A stretch of 33,470 nt of DNA. Source: Prochlorococcus sp. AG-459-A02 (GTDB lineage: Bacteria > Cyanobacteriota > Cyanobacteriia > PCC-6307 > Cyanobiaceae). The notes below the pieces were generated by a model that did no database searches, was not told the DNA's origin, and saw only the letters and a list, made by a program, of their open reading frames with translations. Both the position numbers and the translations under genes were made by a program. Shown here one piece after another: positions 1 to 10,393 of the stretch. The DNA is taken from assembly GCA_003212055.1 (NCBI GenBank), contig QCQW01000005.1, positions 1 through 33,470 on the forward strand. Direction: 5' to 3'. Within the stretch, counting starts at the first letter, position 1. Each line of letters opens with the position of its first letter.

Positions 1-42
1 AATCAATTTAAAAAAGAAATAGGAGTTACTAATTAGGCCAAG

Positions 43-777
43 ATGCTAAAAACTTTTAAATCAGATATAGAAATTATCAGAGAGAGAGATCCTGCCGCAA
101 GAGGAATAATAGAAATATTTCTTTGCTACCCTGGCTTTCAATCAATAGTTATTCATAGGTTTACGCATAAATTATGGCAATTAAATATTCCTTTGATTCC
201 CCGCTTGTTAAGTCATACCAATAGGCTATTAACAGGCATTGAAATACATCCTGGAGCCAAAATTGGTAAACGGGTATTCATTGATCATGGAATGGGAGTT
301 GTCATTGGAGAAACAGCTGAGATAGGAAATAATTGTCTGCTATATCAAGGAGTTACATTAGGAGGTACTGGTAAAAGTCATGGGAAAAGACACCCTACCT
401 TAATGGAAAATGTTGTAGTTGGGGCAGGTGCAAAAGTTCTTGGATCCATCACAGTAGGATCTAATACACGTATTGGTGCTGGTTCAGTTGTTGTTCGTAA
501 TGTGGAAGAAAACAGTACAGTGGTTGGAGTTCCTGGCAGAGTAGTGCATCAAAGTGGAGTCAAAGTTAATCCTTTAGCTCACTCTGCATTACCAGATGCA
601 GAAGCTAATGTAATAAAAAATTTAATGGATAGAATTGACTTGCTTGAAAACGAACTTCTCAAATTACAAAAAACTCTTCAATGTTTAGTTAACTCAGAAT
701 CTATTGATATTTCTAAACTAGGTGACGCTCAAAATCTAAAAGACAAAGAAATAATAGAATTTCTTGGTGATGATTAG
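43..777 (+). CDS. cysE: Serine O-acetyltransferase
   Basis: Left-handed beta-helix hexapeptide repeats, motif GIEIHPGAKIGKRVFIDHGMGVVIGETAEIG and GKRHPTL typical of CysE. Confidence 0.95.
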   Translation: MLKTFKSDIEIIRERDPAARGIIEIFLCYPGFQSIVIHRFTHKLWQLNIPLIPRLLSHTNRLLTGIEIHPGAKIGKRVFIDHGMGVVIGETAEIGNNCLLYQGVTLGGTGKSHGKRHPTLMENVVVGAGAKVLGSITVGSNTRIGAGSVVVRNVEENSTVVGVPGRVVHQSGVKVNPLAHSALPDAEANVIKNLMDRIDLLENELLKLQKTLQCLVNSESIDISKLGDAQNLKDKEIIEFLGDD

Positions 778-785
778 ATCTTTAT

Positions 786-3617
786 TTAGTTTTTTTCATT
801 AACATCAGTTTTAGGTTGAAACATAAACATTGAATAAATAACATTTCTCCTCATATTAGTCATCATTTCGAGAAACATATCATATCCTTCATTTTTGTAT
901 TCTATTAGAGGATCTTTTTGGCCATAACCTCTCAATCCAACTGATTCCCTTAAGGAATCCATGGATTGGAGATGTTCTCGCCATAAATTATCGATTTGCT
1001 GCAAAATAAAAAATCTTTCAGCTTCTCTCATTAATCCTGGACGAATCTTTTCTATTTGTGATTCCTTTAAGTCATACGCTGTTCGCAACTGCTCTTGCAA
1101 ATAGTTTTTTAATTCTTCTATTGAAAGTAAATTAATATCTTCCACTTTAAGATCGTCTAATAAATAAATAAATTCTTTAACTTTAGAAATTAATTGATCA
1201 ATATTCCATTCTTCAGGTGGAAGATCAGGATTAATATAAGCCTCTACAATTTCACTCATTGTTCTTTCTCCATATCCTATTACTTGCCTTTTTAAATCAA
1301 TTCCTTGTAAAACTCTTAGTCTTTCACTGTATACAGCTTTTCTTTGATTATTCATTACCTCGTCATATTCGAAAACTTGTTTTCTAATATCGTAATAATA
1401 GGTTTCTACTTTCTTTTGAGCACTTTCTAAAGATCTAGTAAGCATCCCTGATTCGATAGGCATATCTTCGTCAACCCTAAATGCGTTCATTAGATTTGCT
1501 ACCCTGTCTCCTCCAAAAATTCTTAATAGATTATCTTCCAAAGATAAAAAGAATCTAGTACTTCCAAGATCACCTTGTCTTCCCGCTCTACCTCTAAGTT
1601 GATTATCCACTCTTCTTGATTCATGCCTCTCAGTACCGATAACATGTAAACCGCCAGCTTCTCTCACGTTTTTCTCTTCATGAATCAAAACTTTTTCATA
1701 TTCTTTTTTTACATCAGACAAAGATTCTCTTAAAAGCTTTATCAAATTATCATCAGTTGGCGCTTTTTCTGCAGCTGTAGCTATTCTGTCATCAAGCTCC
1801 AAGACAGAAAGTTGTCTGTCGCCCCAATTTTTAACAAGTTCATCAGATAAAAGAGAGAGTTTCTTTTCAATTTCTTCATCAAGCTTGCAAGGGAAAAGAC
1901 TTGTTGAAGCATTTGAAATGTTCTTTTTCAAATTTGAACCAGCTTTTGTAGAAAAACCGCTCTTGGATTTTGAATTTCTTTGTTTAGGGATAGGTGGCTT
2001 ATGTTCGTTATTAGGCTTTACTAACAAAGGAATTAAAATTTCTTTTAATTTAAGCCTTGCCATATAATCACTGTTACCGCCAAGAATTATATCTGTTCCC
2101 CTTCCAGCCATATTTGTCGCAATAGTAACAGCACCTGCTCTTCCTGCCTGAGCAACAATTTCTGCCTCACGTTCAACGTTCTCTGGCTTAGCATTTAACA
2201 AATTATGGGGGATTTTTTCTTCAGATAAAAGTGAACTTAATAATTCACTTTTTTCAACACTTGTTGTACCGACCAAAACAGGTCTACCATCTCTATAAAT
2301 TTGTGCAGTTTCTTTAGCAACAGCTTTCCATTTACCAATCTCTGTCTTAAACACTTGATCAGACCAATCTTGTCTCTTTCTTATTTGATTTGTCGGTATA
2401 ACTGTTGATTCTAATTTATAAGTTTTTTCAAATTCAACCTCCTCAGTTTTTGCAGTTCCCGTCATTCCTGCTAAACCAGGATATAAAAGGAAAAAATTCT
2501 GATAAGTTATAGATGCTAATGTTTGCGTTTCAGGCTGAATTTTAAGACTCTCTTTTGCTTCTATTGCTTGATGTTGTCCATCACTCCAACGCCTTCCAGG
2601 CATTACCCTACCTGTAAATTCATCGACAATCACGGCCTCATCATTTTTAATAATGTAATTTACATCTTTTATAAATAATTCTTTGGCTTTTAAAGCGTTA
2701 GTTATATAGTGCGCCCAAGGATCTTGAGGATTATATAAATCATTAACTCCCAAATAGTCTTCACATTTAGCGAAGCCTTGATCTGTTAATATACAACTCC
2801 TCTGCTTTTCATCAACTTCATAATCCCCTTCAGGATCAATCCCATCTTTACTTAATTCTTTTGCTTTAACTAATGCCAAAGCTAATTCTGAAGCTTTTTG
2901 ATATTTTTCTTGGGGTCTTTCAACTTGGCCGGAAATAATTAGAGGTGTTCTAGCTTCATCAATAAGTATTGAATCAACCTCATCAATCACACAGTAGTTG
3001 AATTTTCTTTGCACCACTTCATTAATATCAGTAGACATATTATCCCTTAAATAATCAAATCCTAATTCTGAATTCGTAGCATAAGTGATATCACATTCAT
3101 AATTTTTTTTTCTCTCAACTGGGCTCATATCTTGCTGAATCAAACCAACGGATAAACCTAAAAAACGATGAACTTGTCCCATCCACTCAGCATCTCTTCT
3201 AGCTAAATAATCATTAACAGTAACAACATGAACCCCTTTTCCTGTCAAAGCATTTAAAAAGCAAGGTAATGTTGCAACAAGAGTTTTGCCTTCTCCAGTC
3301 TTCATCTCAGCAATTTGACACTCATGTAAAACCATCCCGCCAATTAACTGAACATCAAAATGTCTCATATCAAGAACACGCTTACTTGCTTCTCTAACAA
3401 TTGCAAAAGCTTTAGGAAGAAAATCTTCTAATAGTTCCTTTTGTTTCTTAATATCCAATTCTGATGAAATATTTGATTTAAGATTTTGAGTTTCTTTTCT
3501 TAGGTCAATATCATTCAATTGAGAAATTTCTTCTTCTAAAAAATTTATCTCGTCCACTATTGGTTGATAGCGCTTTAACTTTCGTGTATTCGGATCTCCC
3601 AACAAAAGTTTTAGCAT
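786..3617 (-). CDS. secA: Preprotein translocase subunit SecA
   Basis: 943 aa; [16 protein letters not shown] Walker [60 protein letters not shown] motifs. Confidence 0.98.
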   Translation of the reverse strand: MLKLLLGDPNTRKLKRYQPIVDEINFLEEEISQLNDIDLRKETQNLKSNISSELDIKKQKELLEDFLPKAFAIVREASKRVLDMRHFDVQLIGGMVLHECQIAEMKTGEGKTLVATLPCFLNALTGKGVHVVTVNDYLARRDAEWMGQVHRFLGLSVGLIQQDMSPVERKKNYECDITYATNSELGFDYLRDNMSTDINEVVQRKFNYCVIDEVDSILIDEARTPLIISGQVERPQEKYQKASELALALVKAKELSKDGIDPEGDYEVDEKQRSCILTDQGFAKCEDYLGVNDLYNPQDPWAHYITNALKAKELFIKDVNYIIKNDEAVIVDEFTGRVMPGRRWSDGQHQAIEAKESLKIQPETQTLASITYQNFFLLYPGLAGMTGTAKTEEVEFEKTYKLESTVIPTNQIRKRQDWSDQVFKTEIGKWKAVAKETAQIYRDGRPVLVGTTSVEKSELLSSLLSEEKIPHNLLNAKPENVEREAEIVAQAGRAGAVTIATNMAGRGTDIILGGNSDYMARLKLKEILIPLLVKPNNEHKPPIPKQRNSKSKSGFSTKAGSNLKKNISNASTSLFPCKLDEEIEKKLSLLSDELVKNWGDRQLSVLELDDRIATAAEKAPTDDNLIKLLRESLSDVKKEYEKVLIHEEKNVREAGGLHVIGTERHESRRVDNQLRGRAGRQGDLGSTRFFLSLEDNLLRIFGGDRVANLMNAFRVDEDMPIESGMLTRSLESAQKKVETYYYDIRKQVFEYDEVMNNQRKAVYSERLRVLQGIDLKRQVIGYGERTMSEIVEAYINPDLPPEEWNIDQLISKVKEFIYLLDDLKVEDINLLSIEELKNYLQEQLRTAYDLKESQIEKIRPGLMREAERFFILQQIDNLWREHLQSMDSLRESVGLRGYGQKDPLIEYKNEGYDMFLEMMTNMRRNVIYSMFMFQPKTDVNEKN

Positions 3618-3791
3618 AAGTCAAAGTCCTTAAAAAATTTATCCTATTACAAACATTATAAATTAGTGCGTTACAACAGAATGAAGAAAACTATTATCTC
3701 TTTATTTTACAGAAACTATCGATTATGGTATTTAGATTGAAGTCACAAAAATAATCTAACTGACATCACGTTTCAAAAATCTTTTTAATAA

Positions 3792-4247
3792 ATGAAAGAA
3801 ATATCTCTAATCAAACATGCCAAAGGAGCTTTGGGATTAAGGGTTTTTGGATTAGGTCCTAATCTTAACCCGACGAATGGATTAATTAAGCTACAAAAAT
3901 TACTTGATACCAATGCTTTCTGGGCAAAAAATAGAACAATTAATGATCTAAAAAAATGTCTTGCTAATAGTGATGTCGTAATCAGTCTTTGGGTTGGTCA
4001 GGAAATAGTTGGTTTTGGCAGAGCTTTAACTGATGGAATTTATCGCGGAGTGCTATGGGATATTGTTATAGATCAAAATCACCAAGGCAAGGGTTTTGGT
4101 ACTTTAATTGTAAAAAATCTTTTATCATCTAGAAAAATAAAAACTACAAAAAAAATATATTTAATGACGACAAATAAAAAATTGTTTTATTCTCAATTCG
4201 ATTTTAAAGAAGTTAATTCTCAAAATTTATTAATTCGTGAAATATAA
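3792..4247 (+). CDS. GNAT-family N-acetyltransferase
   Basis: Acetyl-CoA binding motif VIDQNHQGKGFGTLIVKNLL; size 151 aa. Confidence 0.85.
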   Translation: MKEISLIKHAKGALGLRVFGLGPNLNPTNGLIKLQKLLDTNAFWAKNRTINDLKKCLANSDVVISLWVGQEIVGFGRALTDGIYRGVLWDIVIDQNHQGKGFGTLIVKNLLSSRKIKTTKKIYLMTTNKKLFYSQFDFKEVNSQNLLIREI

Positions 4248-4274
4248 AGGACTCTATTTCTCAAGAAAACAAAA

Positions 4275-4706
4275 TCAAGAAACAAATTTACTATAAAGCC
4301 ATCTTATAAAAGGTCCTAAAATAGGAACCGGTCCAAAAGTTGGGCCGCAAAAATCAAAGTAATCTCTGTGTTCTTGGATTAATCCATTTTCGGCAAACAA
4401 TAAACGAGTAGTACCTGGATAAATAAATTCTTTACCCATAATTTTCAAGCCCATTGTCCATTCAACGAATCCATAATTTCCACTTATTGATATGGCATGA
4501 GTTTCTAAAAATACATCATCACATCTTTTTATCAGTTTTTCTTGAGCAGCAATGTATGAGTCTAATCCTTCTGTTTCCTGTGTTGGATCGATAAAAGTAA
4601 CATTCTCATTATAAAATTCTGCCCATTTTTCTTTTGTGGGTGCATCCTGACCATAAGTTTTGGTAAATAATCCTCTTAAATTTTCTTCAGAAATAGTTTG
4701 GTACAT
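4275..4706 (-). CDS. NTF2-like / SnoaL-like family protein
   Basis: 143 aa with NTF2-like pattern (WAEFYNENVTFIDPTQETEGLDSY...YPGTTRLLFAENGLIQEHRDYFDF). Confidence 0.7.
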   Translation of the reverse strand: MYQTISEENLRGLFTKTYGQDAPTKEKWAEFYNENVTFIDPTQETEGLDSYIAAQEKLIKRCDDVFLETHAISISGNYGFVEWTMGLKIMGKEFIYPGTTRLLFAENGLIQEHRDYFDFCGPTFGPVPILGPFIRWLYSKFVS

Positions 4707-4790
4707 TTAAAATTAGTTAATTAAAATATTATATTTTAAAAAAATAATTTTTTATTAAAAGATCAATTTCCTTTAACTTTATCGCTAAAA

Positions 4791-4805
4791 AGGCTATTGA
4801 AGCCT
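4791..4805 (-). terminator. Candidate intrinsic terminator downstream of tRNA-Gly
   Basis: Minus-strand AGGCT-TCAAT-AGCCT hairpin followed directly by TTTTTAG. Confidence 0.5.
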
Positions 4806-4897
4806 CAACTTTTCTCTTAAAACTTTAAAACAGAAAGTACTTTTTATTCAAAAAAATAAGTACTAAAATATCCTTTTTATTGCAAAGACTTTAAGGA

Positions 4898-4969
4898 AGC
4901 GGATGAAGAGATTCGAACTCTCGACATTCTCCTTGGCAAGGAGATGCTCTACCACTGAGCTACATCCGC
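4898..4969 (-). tRNA. tRNA-Gly (anticodon GCC)
   Basis: Minus strand GCGGATGTAGCTCAGTGGTAGAGCATCTCCTTGCCAAGGAGAATGTCGAGAGTTCGAATCTCTTCATCCGC; 7-bp acceptor stem, D-loop, CTTGCCAAGG anticodon loop, TTCGAATC T-arm; no encoded CCA. Confidence 0.97.
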
Positions 4970-5031
4970 AGAATATTTTTATCTTATCTCAAAGAAGGGT
5001 TCAATGATAGAAATAATTAAGTTTTTTGCAA

Positions 5032-5508
5032 CTAATTTAAATTTTTAATTAAAGATCCCATCTCAATTGCTTGTAAAGCATAATTCCAACCAAGATTATT
5101 TTTAATCCCTGCTCTTTCTAAAGCTTGCTGCATAGTATCAGTAGTTAAAACTCCAAAAATAATTGGAACATTATTTTCATTTGAAACTTGTGAAATACCT
5201 TTGCTAGCCTCAGATATAACTACATCATAGTGAGAAGTTTCACCACGGATAACAGCACCAAGAGCAATTAGAACGTCATAATTATTTTTTTTCAAGAGAA
5301 CTTTAGCTGCAATTGGCAATTCGAATGAGCCCGGTACCCAAACTACGTCAACTTGATTACTAACTTCAGAAGTATCTAATCCATGTCTTTTTAAACAATC
5401 AAGACAACCAGATAGAATTTTATTTGTAATTAAATCATTAAATCTTGCAATTACAATTCCTACTTTTAAAGTAGATGCATTAGTGAAAGACCCCTCAAAA
5501 ATAGCCAT
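5032..5508 (-). CDS. ribH: 6,7-dimethyl-8-ribityllumazine synthase
   Basis: [17 protein letters not shown] and [22 protein letters not shown] motifs. Confidence 0.97.
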   Translation of the reverse strand: MAIFEGSFTNASTLKVGIVIARFNDLITNKILSGCLDCLKRHGLDTSEVSNQVDVVWVPGSFELPIAAKVLLKKNNYDVLIALGAVIRGETSHYDVVISEASKGISQVSNENNVPIIFGVLTTDTMQQALERAGIKNNLGWNYALQAIEMGSLIKNLN

Positions 5509-5557
5509 TAAATTTTACTTCGATTTATTAATAGACTCTCACGAAAAGGTATTAAGT

Positions 5558-5755
5558 TCAAACTAATGAAGAAACAATTCCAGTAACAAAAACCAAAACA
5601 ACCCATACAGCAGCGATGGAATAAATTTTTCTCCTACTTTCTCGCTGTCCCTCCTCGGTAGAAGGTTGAGTCACATATAAAACGGGAACTCCAACTACCG
5701 CAATTAAAGAAGCAAATAAAAGAGCATTTACGAAGAAAAAGTTAACAGCCTGCAT
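5558..5755 (-). CDS. psbZ: Photosystem II protein PsbZ (Ycf9)
   Basis: 65 aa two-TM protein with VGVPVLYVTQPS motif. Confidence 0.93.
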   Translation of the reverse strand: MQAVNFFFVNALLFASLIAVVGVPVLYVTQPSTEEGQRESRRKIYSIAAVWVVLVFVTGIVSSLV

Positions 5756-5779
5756 AATTTAGTCTTGAGTTTTCAAATT

Positions 5780-5796
5780 ATTATAATTACTATAAT
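5780..5796. promoter_or_regulatory. Candidate divergent -10 elements between psbZ and mutS
   Basis: Plus-strand TATAAT at 5782-5787 and 5791-5796; minus-strand TATAAT at 5785-5780 through overlapping ATTATAAT. Confidence 0.35.
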
Positions 5797-5897
5797 CTCA
5801 TGAAAATGATAATTTTTGGAGAAAATTTACATACTTTTAGCTACTTTAAATGCAAAAAAAAATTTTCTACCTAATATCTATTTAGGAAATAAAAACT

Positions 5898-8639
5898 ATG
5901 CAAGAAGATTCGATAATTCAAAAGACTTTATTTGCGATTGATGATGAAAATAATGAGCACAAAGAAATAACAAAAATTCCAGAAGATTTATCTTGGGAAG
6001 ATTTAAAAAAAGAATCGCAAAAAAGACCTAGACAAAGAAAAAATTCAACTAATTTAGTAAATAAATTCAAGACTGATTTAATTTCAAATAACAAAAATGT
6101 TTGCGTCAATGAAGAATCTTTTAGTTATAAAACAGTTTCAAAACTGAAATTAACTCCTGTAATGAAGCATTATGTCACTCTAAAAGAAGACAATAAAGAT
6201 AGGATATTATTGTATAGATTAGGAGATTTTTTTGAATGTTTTTTTGAGGACGCTGTATTAATATCTAACCTTTTAGAAATAACACTTACAAGTAAAGATG
6301 CTGGCAAAGAGATTGGTAAGATCCCTATGGCAGGGGTTCCATATCATGCAATGGAGAGATACTGTGCTGATTTAATTAAAAAAAATTATTCTGTGGTTAT
6401 ATGTGACCAACTAGAAAAAAGTTCTGGGAATTATGGGACTCCAATAAAAAGGGGAATAACAAGAATAATTACTCCTGGAACTGTAATTGAAGAGGGGATG
6501 TTGATAGCAAAGAAAAATAATTGGATTACTGCTATTTACTTATCAGCAGAAAACTCAGATGAATCTTATGAATGGGGTATATCAAAAGCTGATGTAAGCA
6601 CAGGAGAATTAATCACTTTAGAAGGTCAATCTCTTTCAAAACTATTTGATGAAATTATTAAATTAGATTCTTCAGAAATCATTGTAGGAAGCAATGAAGT
6701 AAGAAATTTATTAATTAAAAGAAATAGTCAAATTACATATACTGTTTCTCAAGAGACTAGTTTTGGCATTAATGAAGCAAATTATCTAATAAAAAAATAT
6801 TTCCAAATTGCAAACCTAGAAGGAATAGGACTTAAAAATTTAAACAATGCGACTAGATCGCTTGGAGGTTTATTAAATTATTTAGAAAAAATTAATCCTT
6901 CAAATTTAGATAAAGATTCTTCTGTAAAAATCTCATTAGACTTTCCACAAATTCAATTTGGTAATAAAAAATTAATTATTGATTATCAAACTCAAAAAAA
7001 CTTAGAAATCAAAAATACACAACGAGAAAACAATTATGTAGGTTCGCTACTATGGAGTATTGATAGAACTTATACTTGCATGGGTGCAAGGTGTTTAAGA
7101 AGGTGGATAGATTCACCACTATTAAACGTTAATGAAATTTATAAAAGACAAAATATAATTACAAACTTTATTGAATCTAAACAATTACGTATAGATACCC
7201 AAAATTTACTTAGAGCAATGGGGGATTTAGAAAGACTTGCAGGTAGGGCTTGTGCAGGTCATGCAAGTCCCAGAGACTTAATTGCAATAGCGGATGGTTT
7301 AAAAAAATTGCCTAGACTAAAATCCATAATTGGATTATTTAAATATGATCTACCAGATTGGACTGATCAATTAAAAAATATTGATGAAGATCTTTTAGAA
7401 TTAGCTGATATTATAAGTTTTAAACTAATAGAAAATCCTCCTCTAAATATTAGTGAAGGAGGAATGATCCACGATGGTGTTGACAATATATTAGATGGTT
7501 TACGAAATTTAATGGATGATTACTCTGAGTGGCTAAATAAAGAGGAATTAAAAGAAAGAAAAATAAGCAAAATTTCAAACTTAAAAATTCAATTTCATAA
7601 AAATTTTGGTTACTACATTTCTATAAATAAGTCAAAAGTTAATTTAGCTGCACAACATTGGATCAAAAGGCAAACACTTACTAATGAAGAAAGGTATATC
7701 ACTTCAGAAATTAAAAATAAAGAAAATAAGATTTTCCAAATAAAAAGTCGAACTTCATCAAGAGAATATGAAATTTTCTGCGAATTAAGAAATATAGTTG
7801 CTGAAAAAACAATCCAAATAAGATCAATCGCAAAATCCATAGCATCTCTTGATGCATTGCTTGGTTTATCAATTACTTCAGTAGAAAACAATTTTATAAA
7901 ACCTTCATTAATACCAATAAATGATTCAATGACAAAAAATAGTACAAAAATTATCGCAGGAAGAAATCCAATTGTAGAGCAATTGTTAAGTGATAAACAG
8001 TTTATGGCGAACGATATCTCTTTTGAGGATAATCAAAAATTAATTATATTAACGGGTCCCAATGCAAGCGGAAAAAGTTGCTTTATAAGACAAATTGGTT
8101 TAATACAAATCCTCGCACAAATTGGTAGCTTTGTTCCTGCTAATAATGCTGAAATCAAGATTGCAGATAGGATTTTTACAAGAATTGGGGCAGTTGATGA
8201 TCAATCATCTGGACAATCAACATTTATGGTAGAAATGTCTGAAACTGCATCAATTCTAAATCAGGCAACTTCTAGCTCATTAGTTTTACTTGATGAGATA
8301 GGTAGAGGGACATCTACTTTTGATGGACTTTCAATTGCTTGGTCAGTAAGTGAATATCTTGCAAAGAAAATTCAATGTAATACTATTTTTGCTACTCACT
8401 ATCATGAGCTGAATTATTTAAAAAATTCAAATAAGAATATACAAAATTTTCAAGTTTTAGTAGAACAAAATAACGATCAGCTAATTTTTAGTCACAGGAT
8501 TGTAAAAGGGGGCTCAAACAAAAGCTACGGTATAGAGGCAGCTAAATTAGCAGGAGTTCCAAAAGAAGTTATAGAAAAAGCAAAATCAGTTTTAAATTCT
8601 CTAGAAGAAAATAATAAATTAAATTATGATATTGAGTAG
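5898..8639 (+). CDS. mutS: DNA mismatch repair protein MutS
   Basis: GDFFECF (F-x-E mismatch motif), Walker [48 protein letters not shown]. Confidence 0.97.
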   Translation: MQEDSIIQKTLFAIDDENNEHKEITKIPEDLSWEDLKKESQKRPRQRKNSTNLVNKFKTDLISNNKNVCVNEESFSYKTVSKLKLTPVMKHYVTLKEDNKDRILLYRLGDFFECFFEDAVLISNLLEITLTSKDAGKEIGKIPMAGVPYHAMERYCADLIKKNYSVVICDQLEKSSGNYGTPIKRGITRIITPGTVIEEGMLIAKKNNWITAIYLSAENSDESYEWGISKADVSTGELITLEGQSLSKLFDEIIKLDSSEIIVGSNEVRNLLIKRNSQITYTVSQETSFGINEANYLIKKYFQIANLEGIGLKNLNNATRSLGGLLNYLEKINPSNLDKDSSVKISLDFPQIQFGNKKLIIDYQTQKNLEIKNTQRENNYVGSLLWSIDRTYTCMGARCLRRWIDSPLLNVNEIYKRQNIITNFIESKQLRIDTQNLLRAMGDLERLAGRACAGHASPRDLIAIADGLKKLPRLKSIIGLFKYDLPDWTDQLKNIDEDLLELADIISFKLIENPPLNISEGGMIHDGVDNILDGLRNLMDDYSEWLNKEELKERKISKISNLKIQFHKNFGYYISINKSKVNLAAQHWIKRQTLTNEERYITSEIKNKENKIFQIKSRTSSREYEIFCELRNIVAEKTIQIRSIAKSIASLDALLGLSITSVENNFIKPSLIPINDSMTKNSTKIIAGRNPIVEQLLSDKQFMANDISFEDNQKLIILTGPNASGKSCFIRQIGLIQILAQIGSFVPANNAEIKIADRIFTRIGAVDDQSSGQSTFMVEMSETASILNQATSSSLVLLDEIGRGTSTFDGLSIAWSVSEYLAKKIQCNTIFATHYHELNYLKNSNKNIQNFQVLVEQNNDQLIFSHRIVKGGSNKSYGIEAAKLAGVPKEVIEKAKSVLNSLEENNKLNYDIE

Positions 8640-8670
8640 ATTTTTGACATTTTTATAAGATAAATACTTT

Positions 8671-9294
8671 TTAAATAGTTTCCCTCAACAAGGCGTTAAC
8701 CGAAGCAGCTGCCATGGCAGCACCTCCTCTAGTTGAATTCAAAACAATTCTAGGAAGATCGGTAGAAATCAGTTTATTTTTGCTTTTCTCTACTCCAATA
8801 AATCCAACAGGCATTCCGATAATTAAACTAGGTAAATCTTTTGCATTCTCTAATATGTCAATTAAATAAGTTAAAGCTGTAGGCGAACTGCCAATAACAA
8901 CAATAGGTGATTTGTTTCCAGAATTTATGGAGGATAACTCCTTCCAACCTTCACTTAAGCCATATGCAGTTTTAGTTAATTTTGTACAATTATTTTTTCC
9001 AAACCACATTCTAGCCGTGAATATTTTATTCCTGGTGGTATTTTCTGCCATGGATTTTATAGCTGCTGCTGCCATATCGGTATCAGCTAAAATCGGAGCC
9101 CCATTTTTAAGTGCCTGAAGCCCCTTTTCGCAAGCACCTTCACTAAAATTTACAAGATTTTGAACTGAAAAATCTCCTGAAGTATGGATTAATCTCTCTA
9201 ATACTTTTTTTTCCAAATAATTTAGATCATTGGTTCCTAAATGGGATCTTATGAATCTGATGCTTTCCAAAAAAATTGGATGATCTATTACCAT
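8671..9294 (-). CDS. cobH: Precorrin-8X methylmutase (CobH/CbiC)
   Basis: IIGMPVGFIGVEKSKNKL and PILADTDMAAAAI motifs. Confidence 0.92.
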   Translation of the reverse strand: MVIDHPIFLESIRFIRSHLGTNDLNYLEKKVLERLIHTSGDFSVQNLVNFSEGACEKGLQALKNGAPILADTDMAAAAIKSMAENTTRNKIFTARMWFGKNNCTKLTKTAYGLSEGWKELSSINSGNKSPIVVIGSSPTALTYLIDILENAKDLPSLIIGMPVGFIGVEKSKNKLISTDLPRIVLNSTRGGAAMAAASVNALLRETI

Positions 9295-9352
9295 TAAATT
9301 TAATTTGTGTTAGAAGTAATCATAGTTAATATATGGTTTTGATTGAGCGATT

Positions 9353-10354
9353 ATGCCAATACAAATATTATGGGGTAATGATCTAAATGCTCAAAATACA
9401 TTTATTCAAAAATTAATTGATAAGGAAGTATCCAAAGAATGGAAAGAAATAAACGTAACTAATTTAAATGGAGATGAAGATGAGCAAGTCAATAAAGCTT
9501 TCGATGAAGTTCTTACACCTCCTTTTGGAGATGGATACAGAATAGTTACATTGAAAAATAATCCAATTTTTACTGCTAAAAATGAGGATCTAAGAACTAA
9601 ATTTGAAAAAATTCATGACAATATACCTCAAAATACTTATTTCATTTTACAAAATACAAAAAAACCAGACTCAAGACTAAAGAGTACTAAATTTTTACAA
9701 AAACTTATCAAAAATAATTTAGCCAAAGAAAAATCATTTTCTTTACCAGAAATCTGGGACTATGAGGGACAAAAAAGATTTTTAGAAGATGCAGCAAATG
9801 AAATGAATATCAAAATTGATAAAAATGCAGCTGAATTAATTATTGATTCTGTTGGGAATGATAGCTTTAAACTCATAAATGAATTAGCTAAAGCAAAAAC
9901 ATACCTTTCTGCAGTATCAAGTGATTCAAATTCACAACTTTTTCTTAAAAGTATTGATGTAAAAAAAATATTTAGTGATCATCAATCCAACATTTTCAAA
10001 ATCATTGATCTTCTCTTACAAAAAAATATTAATGAAAGCCTCATTGAAATAAATTATTCCTTACAGAAAGGAGAACCTGCTATAAGACTAAATGCAGGTT
10101 TAATTAGTCAAATAAGAATTCATACCATTATAAAATTAGCAGTTAATTCAGAAAACGATAATGCAGAAAAGATTTGTAATCTTGCAGGCATTTCTAATCC
10201 AAAAAGAATTTTTTTTATTCGAAGAAAAGTCAAAAATTTATCACAAGAATATTTAATTAATTTAATGAGTAATTTATTGGATATTGAATCACTACTAAAA
10301 CAAGGTAATAATCCTATAAATGTTTTTACAGAGAAATTAATTAATTTAAGTTAA
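9353..10354 (+). CDS. holA: DNA polymerase III subunit delta-like protein
   Basis: 333 aa with HolA-like N-terminus (IQILWGNDLNAQNTFIQKLI) and delta-like C-terminal helical collar region. Confidence 0.8.
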   Translation: MPIQILWGNDLNAQNTFIQKLIDKEVSKEWKEINVTNLNGDEDEQVNKAFDEVLTPPFGDGYRIVTLKNNPIFTAKNEDLRTKFEKIHDNIPQNTYFILQNTKKPDSRLKSTKFLQKLIKNNLAKEKSFSLPEIWDYEGQKRFLEDAANEMNIKIDKNAAELIIDSVGNDSFKLINELAKAKTYLSAVSSDSNSQLFLKSIDVKKIFSDHQSNIFKIIDLLLQKNINESLIEINYSLQKGEPAIRLNAGLISQIRIHTIIKLAVNSENDNAEKICNLAGISNPKRIFFIRRKVKNLSQEYLINLMSNLLDIESLLKQGNNPINVFTEKLINLS

Positions 10355-10393
10355 CCAAATTATAAGTTTAAGAATTTACATTATGATTTAAAT

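Noticed and set aside
1885-2067. 60-aa + strand ORF inside secA
   Set aside because: Antisense to the low-complexity secA insertion; no domain; secA frame clearly coding.
3732-3759. TTAGATT...AATCTAA inverted repeat upstream of the GNAT gene
   Set aside because: 7-bp AT-rich repeat with a 14-nt loop; expected by chance and not followed by a T-tract.
5918-6109. 63-aa minus ORF inside mutS
   Set aside because: Antisense to the mutS N-terminal extension; composition-driven.
7613-7891. 92-aa minus ORF inside mutS
   Set aside because: Antisense to conserved MutS coding sequence; no recognisable protein.
8912-9118. 68-aa + ORF inside cobH
   Set aside because: Antisense to conserved CobH sequence.
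10383-10391. Minimal uORF ATG ATT TAA just before lysC
   Set aside because: Two codons, easily expected by chance in AT-rich DNA; no attenuator structure seen.
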